Shown here one piece after another: positions 46,052 to 54,087 of a stretch of 64,000 nt of DNA. Under the pieces are notes generated by a model that worked only from the letters and a program-made list of their open reading frames with translations, was not told where the DNA came from and ran no database searches. Made by a program: the position numbers and the translations under genes. Numbering within the stretch: the first letter of the stretch is position 1; each line of letters begins with the position of its first letter. The DNA comes from Acidimicrobiales bacterium (GTDB lineage: Bacteria > Actinomycetota > Acidimicrobiia > Acidimicrobiales > JADJXE01): contig JADJXE010000001.1 in NCBI GenBank assembly GCA_016716005.1, positions 2,307,001 to 2,371,000 of the forward strand, given 5' to 3'.

Positions 46052-46471
46052 TCACCCTTGCGATCGGAAGCCGGCGGAGAGGTCGGGCGGTCCCTGGTAG
46101 TAGGGCACGAGCGCTCGACGGGCGAAGCGCCACGTGCCCGCGTGTCGCCGGTAGGCGTCGTCGTAGCGGGCCAGCAGGATGCCGGGCTCGCCGGTCGCGA
46201 GCAGGTAGTGCTCCTGCACGTACCAGCAGCCCGAACCGTGGTCGCCGTCGAGCGACGCGGTGCCGTTGTGCACCGTCTGGATCACCGAGGTGAAGGCGCC
46301 CATGGCGCCGGCCCAGAGGTCGACGATCGCCTGGCGGCCGCTGACCTCGCCCGCGCCCAGATCCCACACCGCCTCGTCGGCCCAGCACGCGGCCCACTGG
46401 TCGCGGTCACGCCGGCAGACGGCGTCGGCGTACCGGTGGACGAGATCGCGTATGGCGTCGAGGTCGTGCAC
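46052..46471 (-). CDS. SnoaL-like / NTF2-fold protein
   Basis: A 139-residue protein with the cone-shaped NTF2 fold of SnoaL-like enzymes: AIRDLVHRYADAVCRRDRDQ, WAACWADEAVWDLGAGEVSG, RQAIVDLWAGAMGAF and RYDDAYRRHAGTWRFARRAL. Members can be cyclases, isomerases or dehydratases, or only bind small ligands. GGAGG lies 5 nt before GTG 46471. It precedes the LLM gene by 7 bp and is divergent from the ABM-type gene; the locus may serve catabolism of a hydrophobic compound. Confidence 0.8.
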   Translation of the reverse strand: MHDLDAIRDLVHRYADAVCRRDRDQWAACWADEAVWDLGAGEVSGRQAIVDLWAGAMGAFTSVIQTVHNGTASLDGDHGSGCWYVQEHYLLATGEPGILLARYDDAYRRHAGTWRFARRALVPYYQGPPDLSAGFRSQG

Positions 46472-46580
46472 GGAGTCCTCCCCGTCAGCCCGTCGCCGAC
46501 CGTGCGACGACGGCAGAGGTGGCCCAGGGTGGCATGCTCGGGCCGCTGTTCGCTGGTTGTCGTGATCGGGGTGTGACCGC

Positions 46581-46922
46581 ATGATCATCGTGTCGGGGTG
46601 GGTCGACGTGGCCGTCGAGCGGCGGGACGAGGGGATCGCCCGCAGCATCCCGCTCCAGGAGGCCACGCGCCGCGACGAGCCCGGCTGCCTGGCGTACGTG
46701 TTCGCGGCCGACCCCGTCGTCGAGGGCCGCATCGCCGTGCACGAGGTGTGGACCGACGCCGACGTGCTCCAGGCTCACTTCGCGCACGCCAACTACCGGG
46801 CCATGCTCGAGCTGCTGAGCGGTCTGGCGATCTCGGCCATGGACGTCGCCAAGCACGACGTGGCGCGCTCGGCGCCGGTGTACCGCCCCGACCTCGTGGC
46901 CGACGCGCACTGGTGGGGCTGA
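46581..46922 (+). CDS. Antibiotic biosynthesis monooxygenase-type (ABM) protein
   Basis: A 113-residue ferredoxin-like-fold protein. MIIVSGWVDVAVERRDEGIA, EPGCLAYVFAADPVVEGRIA, VHEVWTDADVLQAHFAHANY and RAMLELLSGL follow the ABM layout, with conserved EVW and H in the second half. ABM proteins range from heme-free monooxygenases to heme-degrading enzymes; the specific role is unknown. It converges on the P450 gene, 33 bp apart. Confidence 0.8.
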   Translation: MIIVSGWVDVAVERRDEGIARSIPLQEATRRDEPGCLAYVFAADPVVEGRIAVHEVWTDADVLQAHFAHANYRAMLELLSGLAISAMDVAKHDVARSAPVYRPDLVADAHWWG

Positions 46923-46955
46923 TCCGGGCGCACCTGCTGCCCGTGCCCGTCCCCG

Positions 46956-48230
46956 TCAGCGGCGCACGGGCGGGCCGGGCGTGAACTCGAGCGAGAGGCG
47001 CCGCAGGCCCCGCAGGATGAAGCTCGGCTCGTAGGAGAAGTCGTTGTCCGCGCCGAAGCGGAGATCGCCGAGGCGCGTCAGGAGCCTCTCCAGCGCGACG
47101 CACGCCTCGGCCCGGGCCAGCGACGCACCGAGGCAGAAGTGGACGCCCTTCCCGAACGACAGGTGGTCCTTGGCGTTCGGCCGCTCGGGCACGAACGAGT
47201 CCGGATCGGCGAAGTCGTCCTCGTCGCGGTTGGCCGACGCGAACATGAGCACGCACATCGAGCCCCGCGGGATCTCGGTGCCGGCGAGCACGGTGTCCTG
47301 CGTGACCACGCGGAACATCCCCTGGGTCGGGGCCGCGAGCCGCAGAGCCTCCTCGACCAGGTTGGGGATCAGGCCCGGATCGGTTCGCACGCGGTCGGCC
47401 GCCGCGGGGTGCTCGACCAGGAGGCGGCAGGCCTCGGCGATCAGCTTCGTGGTGGTCTCGTTGCCGGCGACGAGGATCTGCTGGAGGATGCTGAGCATCT
47501 CCTCCATCGTGAGCGGTGACGCGTCCTCGCCGGCCTCGGGGTGCTCGATGCGGGCCTGGACCAGATCCGTGAGCAGGTCGTCTCGCGGGTGGGCGCGTCG
47601 GTCCTCGAGCTCGGACGCGAAGTAGCGCTGGAACTCGACGACGCCGCGCGCCGCGCTCAGCTGGCGCTCCCGTGAGATGACCGCGCCGATCGCCGCGATC
47701 GAGTCGTCGGACCAGCGCTTGAAGTCGCCCTTCCGCTCGGCGGGGACGCCCAGCGCGAAGGCGATGAGGTGCACCGGAAGGGGAACCGCGAGCTGCGTGA
47801 CGATCTCGCAGCGGCCGTCCTCGACGAAGGCGTCGATGAGCTCGTCGGCGACCTCGTGCATGAAGGGCACGAGCAGCTGCACTCGTCTCGGGGTGAAGGC
47901 TCGGTCGACCAGCTTGCGGTAGCGCGTGTGCGCGGGCGGATCGGCGGTGAGCAGGGTCGACACCGGCCGGTAGCCCTCGGCGACGATCGCCGCCAGCTCG
48001 GGGTCGCCGCCGCCGCCGAACGGTGCCGACGGCCCGGCGAACTGGTTCGAGAACACCTTGGGCTGGCGCAGCGCCTCGAGGACGTCGTCGTAGCGCGAGA
48101 CGATGAACAGCGGCGTGTCGCCGACCCGGAACACGGGCTGCTCGCGCCGCATGCGGGCGTAGTAGGGCTCGGGGTGTTGCTGGATCTCGGCGGAGAACGG
48201 GTCGAAGCCGTCGAGCGAGACGTCGGTCAT
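46956..48230 (-). CDS. Cytochrome P450
   Basis: Soluble bacterial P450 monooxygenase, 424 residues. It has the I-helix oxygen-binding motif LVAGNETTT, the ExxR motif in VEEALRLAAPT and the heme ligand loop SFGKGVHFCLGASLARAEA with the axial Cys. TLLTADPPAHTRYRKLVDRA matches the C-helix region. GGGAGG lies 8 nt before ATG 48230. A near-perfect palindrome at 48261-48276 sits in its promoter, suggesting control by a TetR-like repressor not present nearby. Its electron donor is not adjacent, but a ferredoxin gene lies at 62208-62402 beside another P450. Confidence 0.93.
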   Translation of the reverse strand: MTDVSLDGFDPFSAEIQQHPEPYYARMRREQPVFRVGDTPLFIVSRYDDVLEALRQPKVFSNQFAGPSAPFGGGGDPELAAIVAEGYRPVSTLLTADPPAHTRYRKLVDRAFTPRRVQLLVPFMHEVADELIDAFVEDGRCEIVTQLAVPLPVHLIAFALGVPAERKGDFKRWSDDSIAAIGAVISRERQLSAARGVVEFQRYFASELEDRRAHPRDDLLTDLVQARIEHPEAGEDASPLTMEEMLSILQQILVAGNETTTKLIAEACRLLVEHPAAADRVRTDPGLIPNLVEEALRLAAPTQGMFRVVTQDTVLAGTEIPRGSMCVLMFASANRDEDDFADPDSFVPERPNAKDHLSFGKGVHFCLGASLARAEACVALERLLTRLGDLRFGADNDFSYEPSFILRGLRRLSLEFTPGPPVRR

Positions 48231-48260
48231 CGGTGATGCCTCCCGGGTCTGCCGGAGAGT

Positions 48261-48276
48261 AACTGGCCGGTCAGTT
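48261..48276. promoter_or_regulatory. TetR-type operator-like palindrome upstream of P450
   Basis: AACTGGCCGGTCAGTT is an 8+8 inverted repeat with one mismatched pair, 31-46 bp upstream of the P450 start. TTACTC just downstream in the P450 direction could be a -10. Size, symmetry and GC centre resemble TetR-family operators. No regulator gene adjoins, so this is a pattern-based call. Confidence 0.45.
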
Positions 48277-48378
48277 GATTTCAGCCGAACCATCGCCCCA
48301 CCGCCGTCGCACCCACTACCGTCGCACCCGACGGGCGTGCCCGTGGCCGGAGCTCGCGCCACCACTCGCGCCGGTCCC

Positions 48379-48452
48379 GGGCCGCTAGCTCAATCCGGCA
48401 GAGCAACGGACTTTTAATCCGCAGGTTCAGGGTTCGAGTCCCTGGCGGCCCA
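48379..48452 (+). tRNA. tRNA-Lys (anticodon TTT), target of an integrated islet
   Basis: The acceptor GGGCCGC (48379-48385) pairs with GCGGCCC (48445-48451), with discriminator A48452. The D arm is TAGCTCAATCCGGCAGAGCA, the anticodon loop CTTTTAA, and the T arm CAGGGTTCGAGTCCCTG. CCA is not encoded. Its 3' third is duplicated at 50684-50715. Confidence 0.95.
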
Positions 48453-48453
48453 C
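48422..48453 (+). repeat. att-like direct repeat, left copy (tRNA-Lys 3' end)
   Basis: A 32-bp segment of the tRNA-Lys 3' end, repeated in the same orientation at 50684-50715 with one mismatch. The last 26 bp (48428-48453) are identical. This includes the complete T arm and acceptor strand, the usual crossover zone of tRNA-targeting integrases. Confidence 0.8.
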
Positions 48454-48565
48454 CCAGCCTGACCTGCATGTCCGCCGTCTCGCCTCCGGACGGGGCAGCA
48501 CGAGACCCTGCGGATTCGGGGCTCGGCAACGGACTGGCGACGCCACACCGTCACCTGAGGTCGGA

Positions 48566-49378
48566 TCAGTTGCGAAGGGCAGCCAGCAGGAATCCCAGCG
48601 TGATGTTCGCGGTGGTCGACGACGTGCTCGTGCGCCCGTGTCCCCAGTCGGGGTGGATGTGCGCACGCCCGTCCCGGACGCCGGCGGCGGTCTGCTCGAA
48701 CAGCTCGCAGGTGTAGACGATGTCCTTGGCTCCGCCGATGACGAGCGTGGGTGCGGTGATCCGGTCCAGCTGGTCACCGACGTCGAAGGCGTCCTCGGCG
48801 TCGAGGGTCACCAGCAGGTCGGTCGGATCCTCCGGGACCATCGACCGCATCATCAGGCGGGCCAGAGGCCGCGCCGGGGCCCGGAGTGGGGTCGGCAGCA
48901 TCATGGCGGTCATCACCTGTGCCCACCCACCGGCGCAGTCCCCAGCCCGGGTCAACTGGGCCAGCTCCTGCTGCAGCTGGCGGCCTCGGGGTCCGAGGCG
49001 ATGGGCCGAGGCGACCACGACCAGGGCCCGGACGAGGTCGGGACGATCCGCGGCCAACTGCAGGGCCACGGATCCACCGGTGCTCGTGCCGGTCAGGAAC
49101 ACCGGCCCACCGAACTCCTCCTCGACGGCGGTGGCCAGGTGCCCGGCGATGTCCGACATGGACTCGCCCGGGCGCAGACCCTGCTTCCGGTTGACCACGT
49201 ACACCCGGAAGTGACCGCTCAACGGCGCAGCGGTCGACATTTCGACCCGGCGCTCCATGCCCGTGGGCACTTCGCACGTCGGCGTCAGGCCCTGCACCTT
49301 GACCAGCGGCGGACCGTCGCCGACCGCCAGATACGGAATGCCGTCACCCAGCAGCCCGGCCGTCACACGCGACATCAC
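48566..49378 (-). CDS. Alpha/beta hydrolase (islet cargo)
   Basis: A 270-residue alpha/beta-hydrolase-fold enzyme. The nucleophile elbow is LTGTSTGGSVALQL (GxSxG). The acid is likely the Asp in LVIGGAKDIVYTCE, and the His is in HPDWGHGRTS. PLVKVQGLTPTCEVPTGMER carries the oxyanion-hole region. GAGG lies 7 nt before GTG 49378; an ATG follows immediately at 49375. As the third gene of an islet unit after two SRPBCC genes, it may act on the same hydrophobic ligand. Substrate unknown (ester, lactone or epoxide types are all possible). Confidence 0.85.
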   Translation of the reverse strand: MMSRVTAGLLGDGIPYLAVGDGPPLVKVQGLTPTCEVPTGMERRVEMSTAAPLSGHFRVYVVNRKQGLRPGESMSDIAGHLATAVEEEFGGPVFLTGTSTGGSVALQLAADRPDLVRALVVVASAHRLGPRGRQLQQELAQLTRAGDCAGGWAQVMTAMMLPTPLRAPARPLARLMMRSMVPEDPTDLLVTLDAEDAFDVGDQLDRITAPTLVIGGAKDIVYTCELFEQTAAGVRDGRAHIHPDWGHGRTSTSSTTANITLGFLLAALRN

Positions 49379-49518
49379 GTACCGTCCTCTGTCCTCTCAT
49401 ACGTCTACCGCCTGTGTGAGCACGCCGACTCAGTCCGAGGTCACACCGGAGCACCCCGGCCACGAATCGACCGACCAGCGGCCATGTGCGGACGACGGAT
49501 GGGGCCGGTCTGGCTGCC

Positions 49519-49980
49519 TCAATCGACGCTGCCGTGGTTGGAGGACTCGGCGACGTCCTTCTCGCATGTCGCCTTGATGTGGCGGAGTACCTCCTGATCC
49601 GATCTCTGATAGCTGTCGGCCAGGAGTCGACCCAGGAGTGGGACATCCCAGAACCTCCCAGGATGGTGCTCGAGCGTCAGGCGTGTGCCCGGATGAAGTG
49701 ACTCGAAGAGCCAGGTGAACGAACCTTCCATGGCCAGAGTCGACTCATCGCGGATCAGCCGGTTCCGCTGGAACTCGACGAACCGACCAGAACCTCGGAT
49801 GGGTAGCCCAACGACCCGTGTGCGGAACCGGTAGGTGGTGCCGACCCCCTCAGGGGTTCGGTCCACGTCGCTGAAGGTGACCCCCGGCATGAGCTCGTTG
49901 AAGTTCTCTGGATCCTCGACGCAGCCGAACACCACATCGACCGGCGCGTCGATGGCGATCTGGCACACCCGACTGCCCAT
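49519..49980 (-). CDS. SRPBCC-family protein (islet cargo)
   Basis: A START/Bet v1-like ligand-binding fold of 153 residues: VCQIAIDAPVDVVFGCVEDP, NFNELMPGVTFSDVDRTPEG, GTTYRFRTRVVGLPIRGSGR and the terminal helix GRLLADSYQRSDQEVLRHIK. Such proteins are polyketide cyclase/dehydrase-like or lipid carriers. GGGAGG lies 7 nt before ATG 49980. It lies between the hydrolase and the second SRPBCC gene, all on the minus strand. Catalytic residues cannot be assigned. Confidence 0.82.
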   Translation of the reverse strand: MGSRVCQIAIDAPVDVVFGCVEDPENFNELMPGVTFSDVDRTPEGVGTTYRFRTRVVGLPIRGSGRFVEFQRNRLIRDESTLAMEGSFTWLFESLHPGTRLTLEHHPGRFWDVPLLGRLLADSYQRSDQEVLRHIKATCEKDVAESSNHGSVD

Positions 49981-50064
49981 CACCTCACCTCCCTGCCCAC
50001 GGCTGCTCCAACGATCGGGCGGGCGACCGTCCCTTCGGTCGAGCGCGACCGTTGACCCTGGCTT

Positions 50065-50514
50065 TCAGGCCTCCACCTTCTTCTTGATCTCGGCCACGTA
50101 GTCGTCGCTCCACTGCTGGAGCCCCTCACCCCGGGTGGCGGCGAAGATCTCCACCTTCTCCAGCAGCGGGATCCGAGTGGAGATCTCGGTGGTGTAGGTG
50201 AGCCGGGTGCCGTCTCCCGATGGTGCGAACGTGTACGTCTCGACAGGTCCGGTCGAGTGCTTCACGACGATGCGCTCGTTGGGGACGTACTCCCCCACGG
50301 TCGCCTCGGCGTGCAGGTCGTAGTGCAGCAACCCGAACCGTGTGGTCCACTTGTAGCTCGTGACGGCCCCGTCCGGGCCGGTCTCGATGTCGCTGACGAC
50401 GGCGCTGCGGCGCGTCCGGGCCTGCATGGCCTTCTCGGGGTCGGAGACGAAGGCGAACACCTTCTCGACCGGGGCGTCGATCTCGATACTGCTGGCAGCC
50501 GTCGTCGTGGTCAT
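50065..50514 (-). CDS. SRPBCC-family protein (islet cargo, first gene of the unit)
   Basis: A second SRPBCC-fold protein, 149 residues: ASSIEIDAPVEKVFAFVSDP, TSYKWTTRFGLLHYDLHAEA, IVVKHSTGPVETYTFAPSGD and RGEGLQQWSDDYVAEIKKKV. It shares the opening IDAPV.KVF/VVF pattern with its neighbour but little else, so it is a distant paralogue. GAGGAGGGGG lies 6 nt before ATG 50514. It is the promoter-proximal gene. TACGGT upstream on the minus strand is a weak -10 candidate. Confidence 0.82.
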   Translation of the reverse strand: MTTTTAASSIEIDAPVEKVFAFVSDPEKAMQARTRRSAVVSDIETGPDGAVTSYKWTTRFGLLHYDLHAEATVGEYVPNERIVVKHSTGPVETYTFAPSGDGTRLTYTTEISTRIPLLEKVEIFAATRGEGLQQWSDDYVAEIKKKVEA

Positions 50515-50683
50515 GGTCTTCCCCCTCCTCGCGCTCGCACTCGTTCCGTCAGCACCGTATCCAGGGGAATCCCCCGGCGATCCGACGTCCAGAGGAAGAT
50601 GGCCCGAACCCGGCCACCGGAACGGGAGCCCCGGACGACGTCGGTCGAGTTCCGAGGAGTACCCGTGACGTCGGCGCTCGACC

Positions 50684-50715
50684 CAGGTCCAGGGTTCGAG
50701 TCCCTGGCGGCCCAC
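50684..50715 (+). repeat. att-like direct repeat, right copy
   Basis: Isolated copy of the tRNA-Lys 3' end (31 of 32 bases, last 26 identical), without a tRNA body upstream. It ends the islet; a diverged palindromic repeat begins 28 bp later. Confidence 0.8.
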
Positions 50716-50737
50716 GGCGGAGCCCGCGGCGCGGCCG

Positions 50738-50811
50738 CCGAGGCGGTTCTGCGCGCCGAGACGTTCGAGAACCGGTCGCATCGGTGCACAGGACGTGAGC
50801 CGTGGCCTCGG
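50738..50811. repeat. Palindromic intergenic repeat, diverged copy 3 (core 50743-50799)
   Basis: The 57-bp core aligns without gaps to copy 2 (38 of 57 identical by hand count). It keeps GTTCTG near the left end and GTGCAC near the right. The arms still pair (GTTCTGCGCGC with GTGCACAGGAC, several changes compensated). An extra outer pair CCGAGGC/GCCTCGG lies at 50738-50744 and 50805-50811. It stands just outside the tRNA-Lys islet, upstream of a plus-strand gene. Confidence 0.45.
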
Positions 50812-50866
50812 CCGGTACCGTGCGGCTGCGCCGGGCCGTCCGGCCGCCCGGCGAGGGAGGACCGAC

Positions 50867-51067
50867 ATGACCGAGCGGACCGCGGGCCAGGTGGTCGTGG
50901 TGGGCGCGCTGATCGTGATCGGGGCCACCGTCGGCGAGGGGATCACGTCGGGCTGGAGCCCGTGGGACCTCCTCCTCGTGCTGTACGTCTACCTCCTGTG
51001 GTGGGGGCTGCGGGCCCTGCGGGCCACGGCGGGGGGCGTCGACGAGGACGGGACCCTGGAGCCATGA
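50867..51067 (+). CDS. Small membrane protein
   Basis: A 66-residue protein with two hydrophobic helices (GQVVVVGALIVIGATVGEGI and LLLVLYVYLLWWGLRALR) and an acidic C-terminus. GAGGGAGG lies 6-7 nt before ATG 50867. Its stop overlaps the start of the next gene (ATGA), so translation is coupled to the OSBS-like enzyme. No family name is recognised. Confidence 0.7.
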   Translation: MTERTAGQVVVVGALIVIGATVGEGITSGWSPWDLLLVLYVYLLWWGLRALRATAGGVDEDGTLEP

Positions 51068-52170
51068 GGATCGAGGCGGTCGAGCTGCGGCGCGTCACCC
51101 TGCCCCTGGTCACGCCCTTCCGCACCTCGTTCGGCACCCAGGCGGTGCGTGACGCCCTGCTCGTGGAGGTCCGCACCCCCGACGGCCACGGCTGGGGCGA
51201 GTGCGTGGCCATGGCCGCCCCGCTGTACTCGAGCGAGTGGATCGACGCCGCCCAGCTGCTCATCCGCCAGCACCTGCTGCCCCGGCTGTTCGGGGCCCGG
51301 CGCGTCACCGCCGCCGGGCTCAGGCCGCTGTTCGGGCCGGTCGTGGGGAACCCGATGGCCAAGGCCGCGGTGGAGCTGGCCGTCCTCGACGCCGAGCTGC
51401 GCGCCGACGGGCGGTCGCTGGCCGCCCACCTGGGCGGGGTGCGCGACCGGGTCGACGTCGGTGTGTCGGTCGGAATCCCCGACTCCCTCGCCGAGCTCCT
51501 CGCCCAGGTCGGCGGCTACGTGGGCGAGGGGTACCGGCGCATCAAGCTGAAGATCGAGCCGGGCTGGGACGTCGAGCCGGTGCGCGCCGTGCGCGAGGCC
51601 TTCGGCAGCGAGCTCCTCCTGCAGGTCGACGCCAACACCGCGTACTCGCTCGCCGACGCCCGTCACCTTGCCGCGCTCGACGACTTCGACCTCCTCCTCG
51701 TCGAGCAGCCGCTGGCCGAGGACGACCTGCTGGGCCACGCCGAGCTGGCGCGGCGGCTCCGCACCCCGGTGTGCCTGGACGAGTCGATCACCTCGGCGCG
51801 GGTGGCCGCGGCCGCGATCCGGCTCGGTGCCTGCAGCATCGTGAACGTGAAGGCCGGCCGGGTGGGGGGGTACCTGGAGGCCCGCCGGGTGCACGACGTG
51901 TGCCTGGCCGCCGGCGTGCCCGTGTGGTGCGGCGGGATGCTCGAGACGGGGATCGGCCGGGCCGCCAACCTCGCGCTGGCGGCGCTGCCGGGCTTCACCC
52001 TGCCCGGCGACATCTCGGGCTCCGACCGGTACTTCCCCCGCGACGTCACCCCGCCGTTCGTGGCCGAGGGCGGCACCCTGGCCGTGCCGACCGGGCCCGG
52101 CCTCGGGGTCGAGGTCGACCGGGCCGTGCTCGAGGAGCTCACCACCGGCGTGGAGCTCGTCCGGCCGTAG
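51064..52170 (+). CDS. menC: o-Succinylbenzoate synthase / N-acylamino-acid racemase-type enolase
   Basis: Enolase-superfamily enzyme of 368 residues. The capping domain TPFRTSFGTQAVRDALLVEV precedes the barrel. Barrel motifs are YRRIKLKIEPGWD (catalytic KxK), LQVDANTAYS (metal Asp), LLVEQPLAEDD (metal Glu), TPVCLDESITS (metal Asp) and IVNVKAGRVGGY (second catalytic Lys). These match the OSBS/NAAAR subgroup. The GMLETGIGRAANLALAALPG stretch also agrees. In menaquinone synthesis this would dehydrate SHCHC to OSB, but racemase activity is common in the same subgroup, and no other men gene is in view. Confidence 0.8.
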   Translation: MRIEAVELRRVTLPLVTPFRTSFGTQAVRDALLVEVRTPDGHGWGECVAMAAPLYSSEWIDAAQLLIRQHLLPRLFGARRVTAAGLRPLFGPVVGNPMAKAAVELAVLDAELRADGRSLAAHLGGVRDRVDVGVSVGIPDSLAELLAQVGGYVGEGYRRIKLKIEPGWDVEPVRAVREAFGSELLLQVDANTAYSLADARHLAALDDFDLLLVEQPLAEDDLLGHAELARRLRTPVCLDESITSARVAAAAIRLGACSIVNVKAGRVGGYLEARRVHDVCLAAGVPVWCGGMLETGIGRAANLALAALPGFTLPGDISGSDRYFPRDVTPPFVAEGGTLAVPTGPGLGVEVDRAVLEELTTGVELVRP

Positions 52171-52281
52171 CGCGTCGGCGGGCGGGCCGCCGGCACGGAT
52201 GAACGGCGGCTGGCGGCCGGGTGCACCCCGGGTGAACGAGCCGTGCCGGCACACGCCGGCTCGCCTCTCTACGCTGCGGCC

Positions 52282-54042
52282 GTGCCACGGGACGTCGACG
52301 ATCAGCCGGTGCCCGGCACGGGGCCGGTGCCGGCGTCGACGCTCCCGGGCGGGCCTGCCTGGCTGCCCGGCCTGGCGCTCCTCCGCTCGTACCGCCGGGC
52401 CTGGCTGCGCCCCGACCTCGTCGCCGGCGTCACCATCGCCGCGTACCTGGTGCCGCAGTGCATGGCCTACGGGGAGCTGGCCGGCCTCGACCCTGTCGTC
52501 GGCCTGTGGGCCGCCCTGGCGCCGATGCTCGTCTACGTCGTCCTCGGCTCGTCGCCCCAGCTCTCGATCGGGCCCGAGTCGACCACGGCCATCATGGTGG
52601 CCGTCGCGGTCGGGCCGCTCGCCGCCGGCGACCCGTCGCGCTACGCGGCCCTGGCCGCGGGGGCCGCGATCGCCGTGGGGCTCGTCTGCCTGGTGGGCTA
52701 CCTGCTCCGGCTCGGCTTCCTCGCCGACCTGCTGTCGCGCCCCGTGCTCGTCGGGTACATGGCCGGCGTCGCCCTCATCATGATCAGCGGCCAGCTCGAG
52801 AAGCTCACCGGCGTCCCCGTCGACGGCGACACCGCGATGGCCCAGATCCGCGACTTCTTCTCCGACATCGCCCAGGTCGACTGGCCCACGCTCGTCTTCG
52901 GCCTGTCCATCCTGGCGTTCCTGTTCCTCGTGCAGTGGCTGGCACCGCGCCTGCCGGCGCAGCTGCTCGCCGTGGTCCTCTCGACGATCGTCGTGGCGGT
53001 GTTCGACCTGGAGGCCCACGGCATCGCCGTGGTGGGGCGGATCCCGGCCGGGCTGCCCCACGTCGGGCTGCCGTCGGTCAGCGGGTCCGACCTGCTCCCG
53101 CTGCTCGTCGCGGGCCTGGGCATCGCCGTGGTGGGCTACTCCGACAACGTGGTGACGGCCCGCTCCTTCGCGGCGCGCCACGACTACGAGATCGACGCCA
53201 ACCAGGAGCTGCTCGCGCTGGGCGTGGCCAACGTGGGCGCGGGCCTCACCTCCGGGTTCGCGGTGAGCAGCAGCGGCACGCGCACGGCCGTGGGGGAGCG
53301 GGCCGGGGGGCGCACCCAGGCATGGGCGCTCTCCACCTTCGCGGTGCTCGTGCTCGTGCTGGTCGCCTTCCGGGGCGTGCTGGCCTCGTTCCCCTCGGCG
53401 GCCCTGGGGGCCATCGTCATCCAGGCCGCGGTGGGGCTCGTCGAGGTGCCCCAGTTCCGCCGCTTCGCCCGGTTCCGGCGGAGCGAGCTGCTGCTCGCCC
53501 TGGCCGCCGGCATGGGCGTGGTGCTGTTCGACGTGCTCTACGGGATCCTGATCGCGGTCGGCCTCTCCATCATCGAGCTCTTCGCCCGCATCGCCCGGCC
53601 CCACGACGGCATCCTCGGCGAGGTGCCCGGGCTGCCCGGCCTGCACGACGTCGACGACTACCCCGAGGCCCGGCGCACGCCCGGGCTCGTCGTCTACCGC
53701 TACGACGCACCGCTCTGCTTCGCCAACGCGGCCGACTTCAAGAAGCGGGCCCTGGCCTCGGTCGACGATGCGCCGTACCACGTCGACTGGTTCGTGCTGA
53801 ACGCCGAGGCCAACGTGGAGATCGACCTCACCGCCTGCGACGTGATCGACGACCTGCGCGGCGAGCTCGAACGCCGCGACGTGGTGTTCACCATGGCCCG
53901 GGTGAAGCAGGACCTGGCCGACCAGCTCGACCGGGCCGGCCTGCTGGCTCGGATCGGCGCCGACCGCATCTTCCCCACGCTCCCCACCGCGGTGGCCGCC
54001 TTCGGGGAGCGCCCGGTCGAGGAGGGCGGGGCCGCCCGGTAG
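52282..54042 (+). CDS. SulP-family anion transporter with STAS domain (second copy)
   Basis: SLC26/SulP carrier of 586 residues. The core opens LVAGVTIAAYLVPQCMAYGE LAGL and includes SPQLSIGPESTTAIMVAVAV, ARSFAARHDYEIDANQELLA LG and NVGAGLTSGFAVSSSGTRTA. The C-terminal STAS domain contains FVLNAEANVEIDLTACDVID, in which the usual Ser/Thr loop is replaced by LTACDV. The start GTG 52282 is preceded by TACGCT-GCGGCC, a -10 box six bases away, again suggesting a leaderless mRNA. It is quite different in sequence from the SulP at 992-2734, so the two are not a recent duplication. Confidence 0.88.
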   Translation: MPRDVDDQPVPGTGPVPASTLPGGPAWLPGLALLRSYRRAWLRPDLVAGVTIAAYLVPQCMAYGELAGLDPVVGLWAALAPMLVYVVLGSSPQLSIGPESTTAIMVAVAVGPLAAGDPSRYAALAAGAAIAVGLVCLVGYLLRLGFLADLLSRPVLVGYMAGVALIMISGQLEKLTGVPVDGDTAMAQIRDFFSDIAQVDWPTLVFGLSILAFLFLVQWLAPRLPAQLLAVVLSTIVVAVFDLEAHGIAVVGRIPAGLPHVGLPSVSGSDLLPLLVAGLGIAVVGYSDNVVTARSFAARHDYEIDANQELLALGVANVGAGLTSGFAVSSSGTRTAVGERAGGRTQAWALSTFAVLVLVLVAFRGVLASFPSAALGAIVIQAAVGLVEVPQFRRFARFRRSELLLALAAGMGVVLFDVLYGILIAVGLSIIELFARIARPHDGILGEVPGLPGLHDVDDYPEARRTPGLVVYRYDAPLCFANAADFKKRALASVDDAPYHVDWFVLNAEANVEIDLTACDVIDDLRGELERRDVVFTMARVKQDLADQLDRAGLLARIGADRIFPTLPTAVAAFGERPVEEGGAAR

Positions 54043-54087
54043 CAGCGGGGCACGGCTGGCCCCGGCCGTGGATCAGACTGGGCGGCC

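Larger units (their letters stand above)
48422..50715. mobile_element. tRNA-Lys islet: 2.3 kb integrase-less genomic islet
   Basis: A segment bounded by the tRNA-Lys 3' end and its 31/32-bp direct repeat. It carries three minus-strand genes: an alpha/beta hydrolase (48566-49378) and two SRPBCC proteins (49519-49980, 50065-50514). No integrase, transposase or relaxase is visible. By hand count 49501-49680 has 66 A/T in 180 bases (63 % GC), lower than the flanking 73-78 %, and codon usage is visibly less extreme. The left 110 bp (48454-48565) and the stretches between genes hold no further ORF I can support. I infer integration at attB in tRNA-Lys followed by loss of the integrase, or mobilisation in trans. 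Confidence 0.7.
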
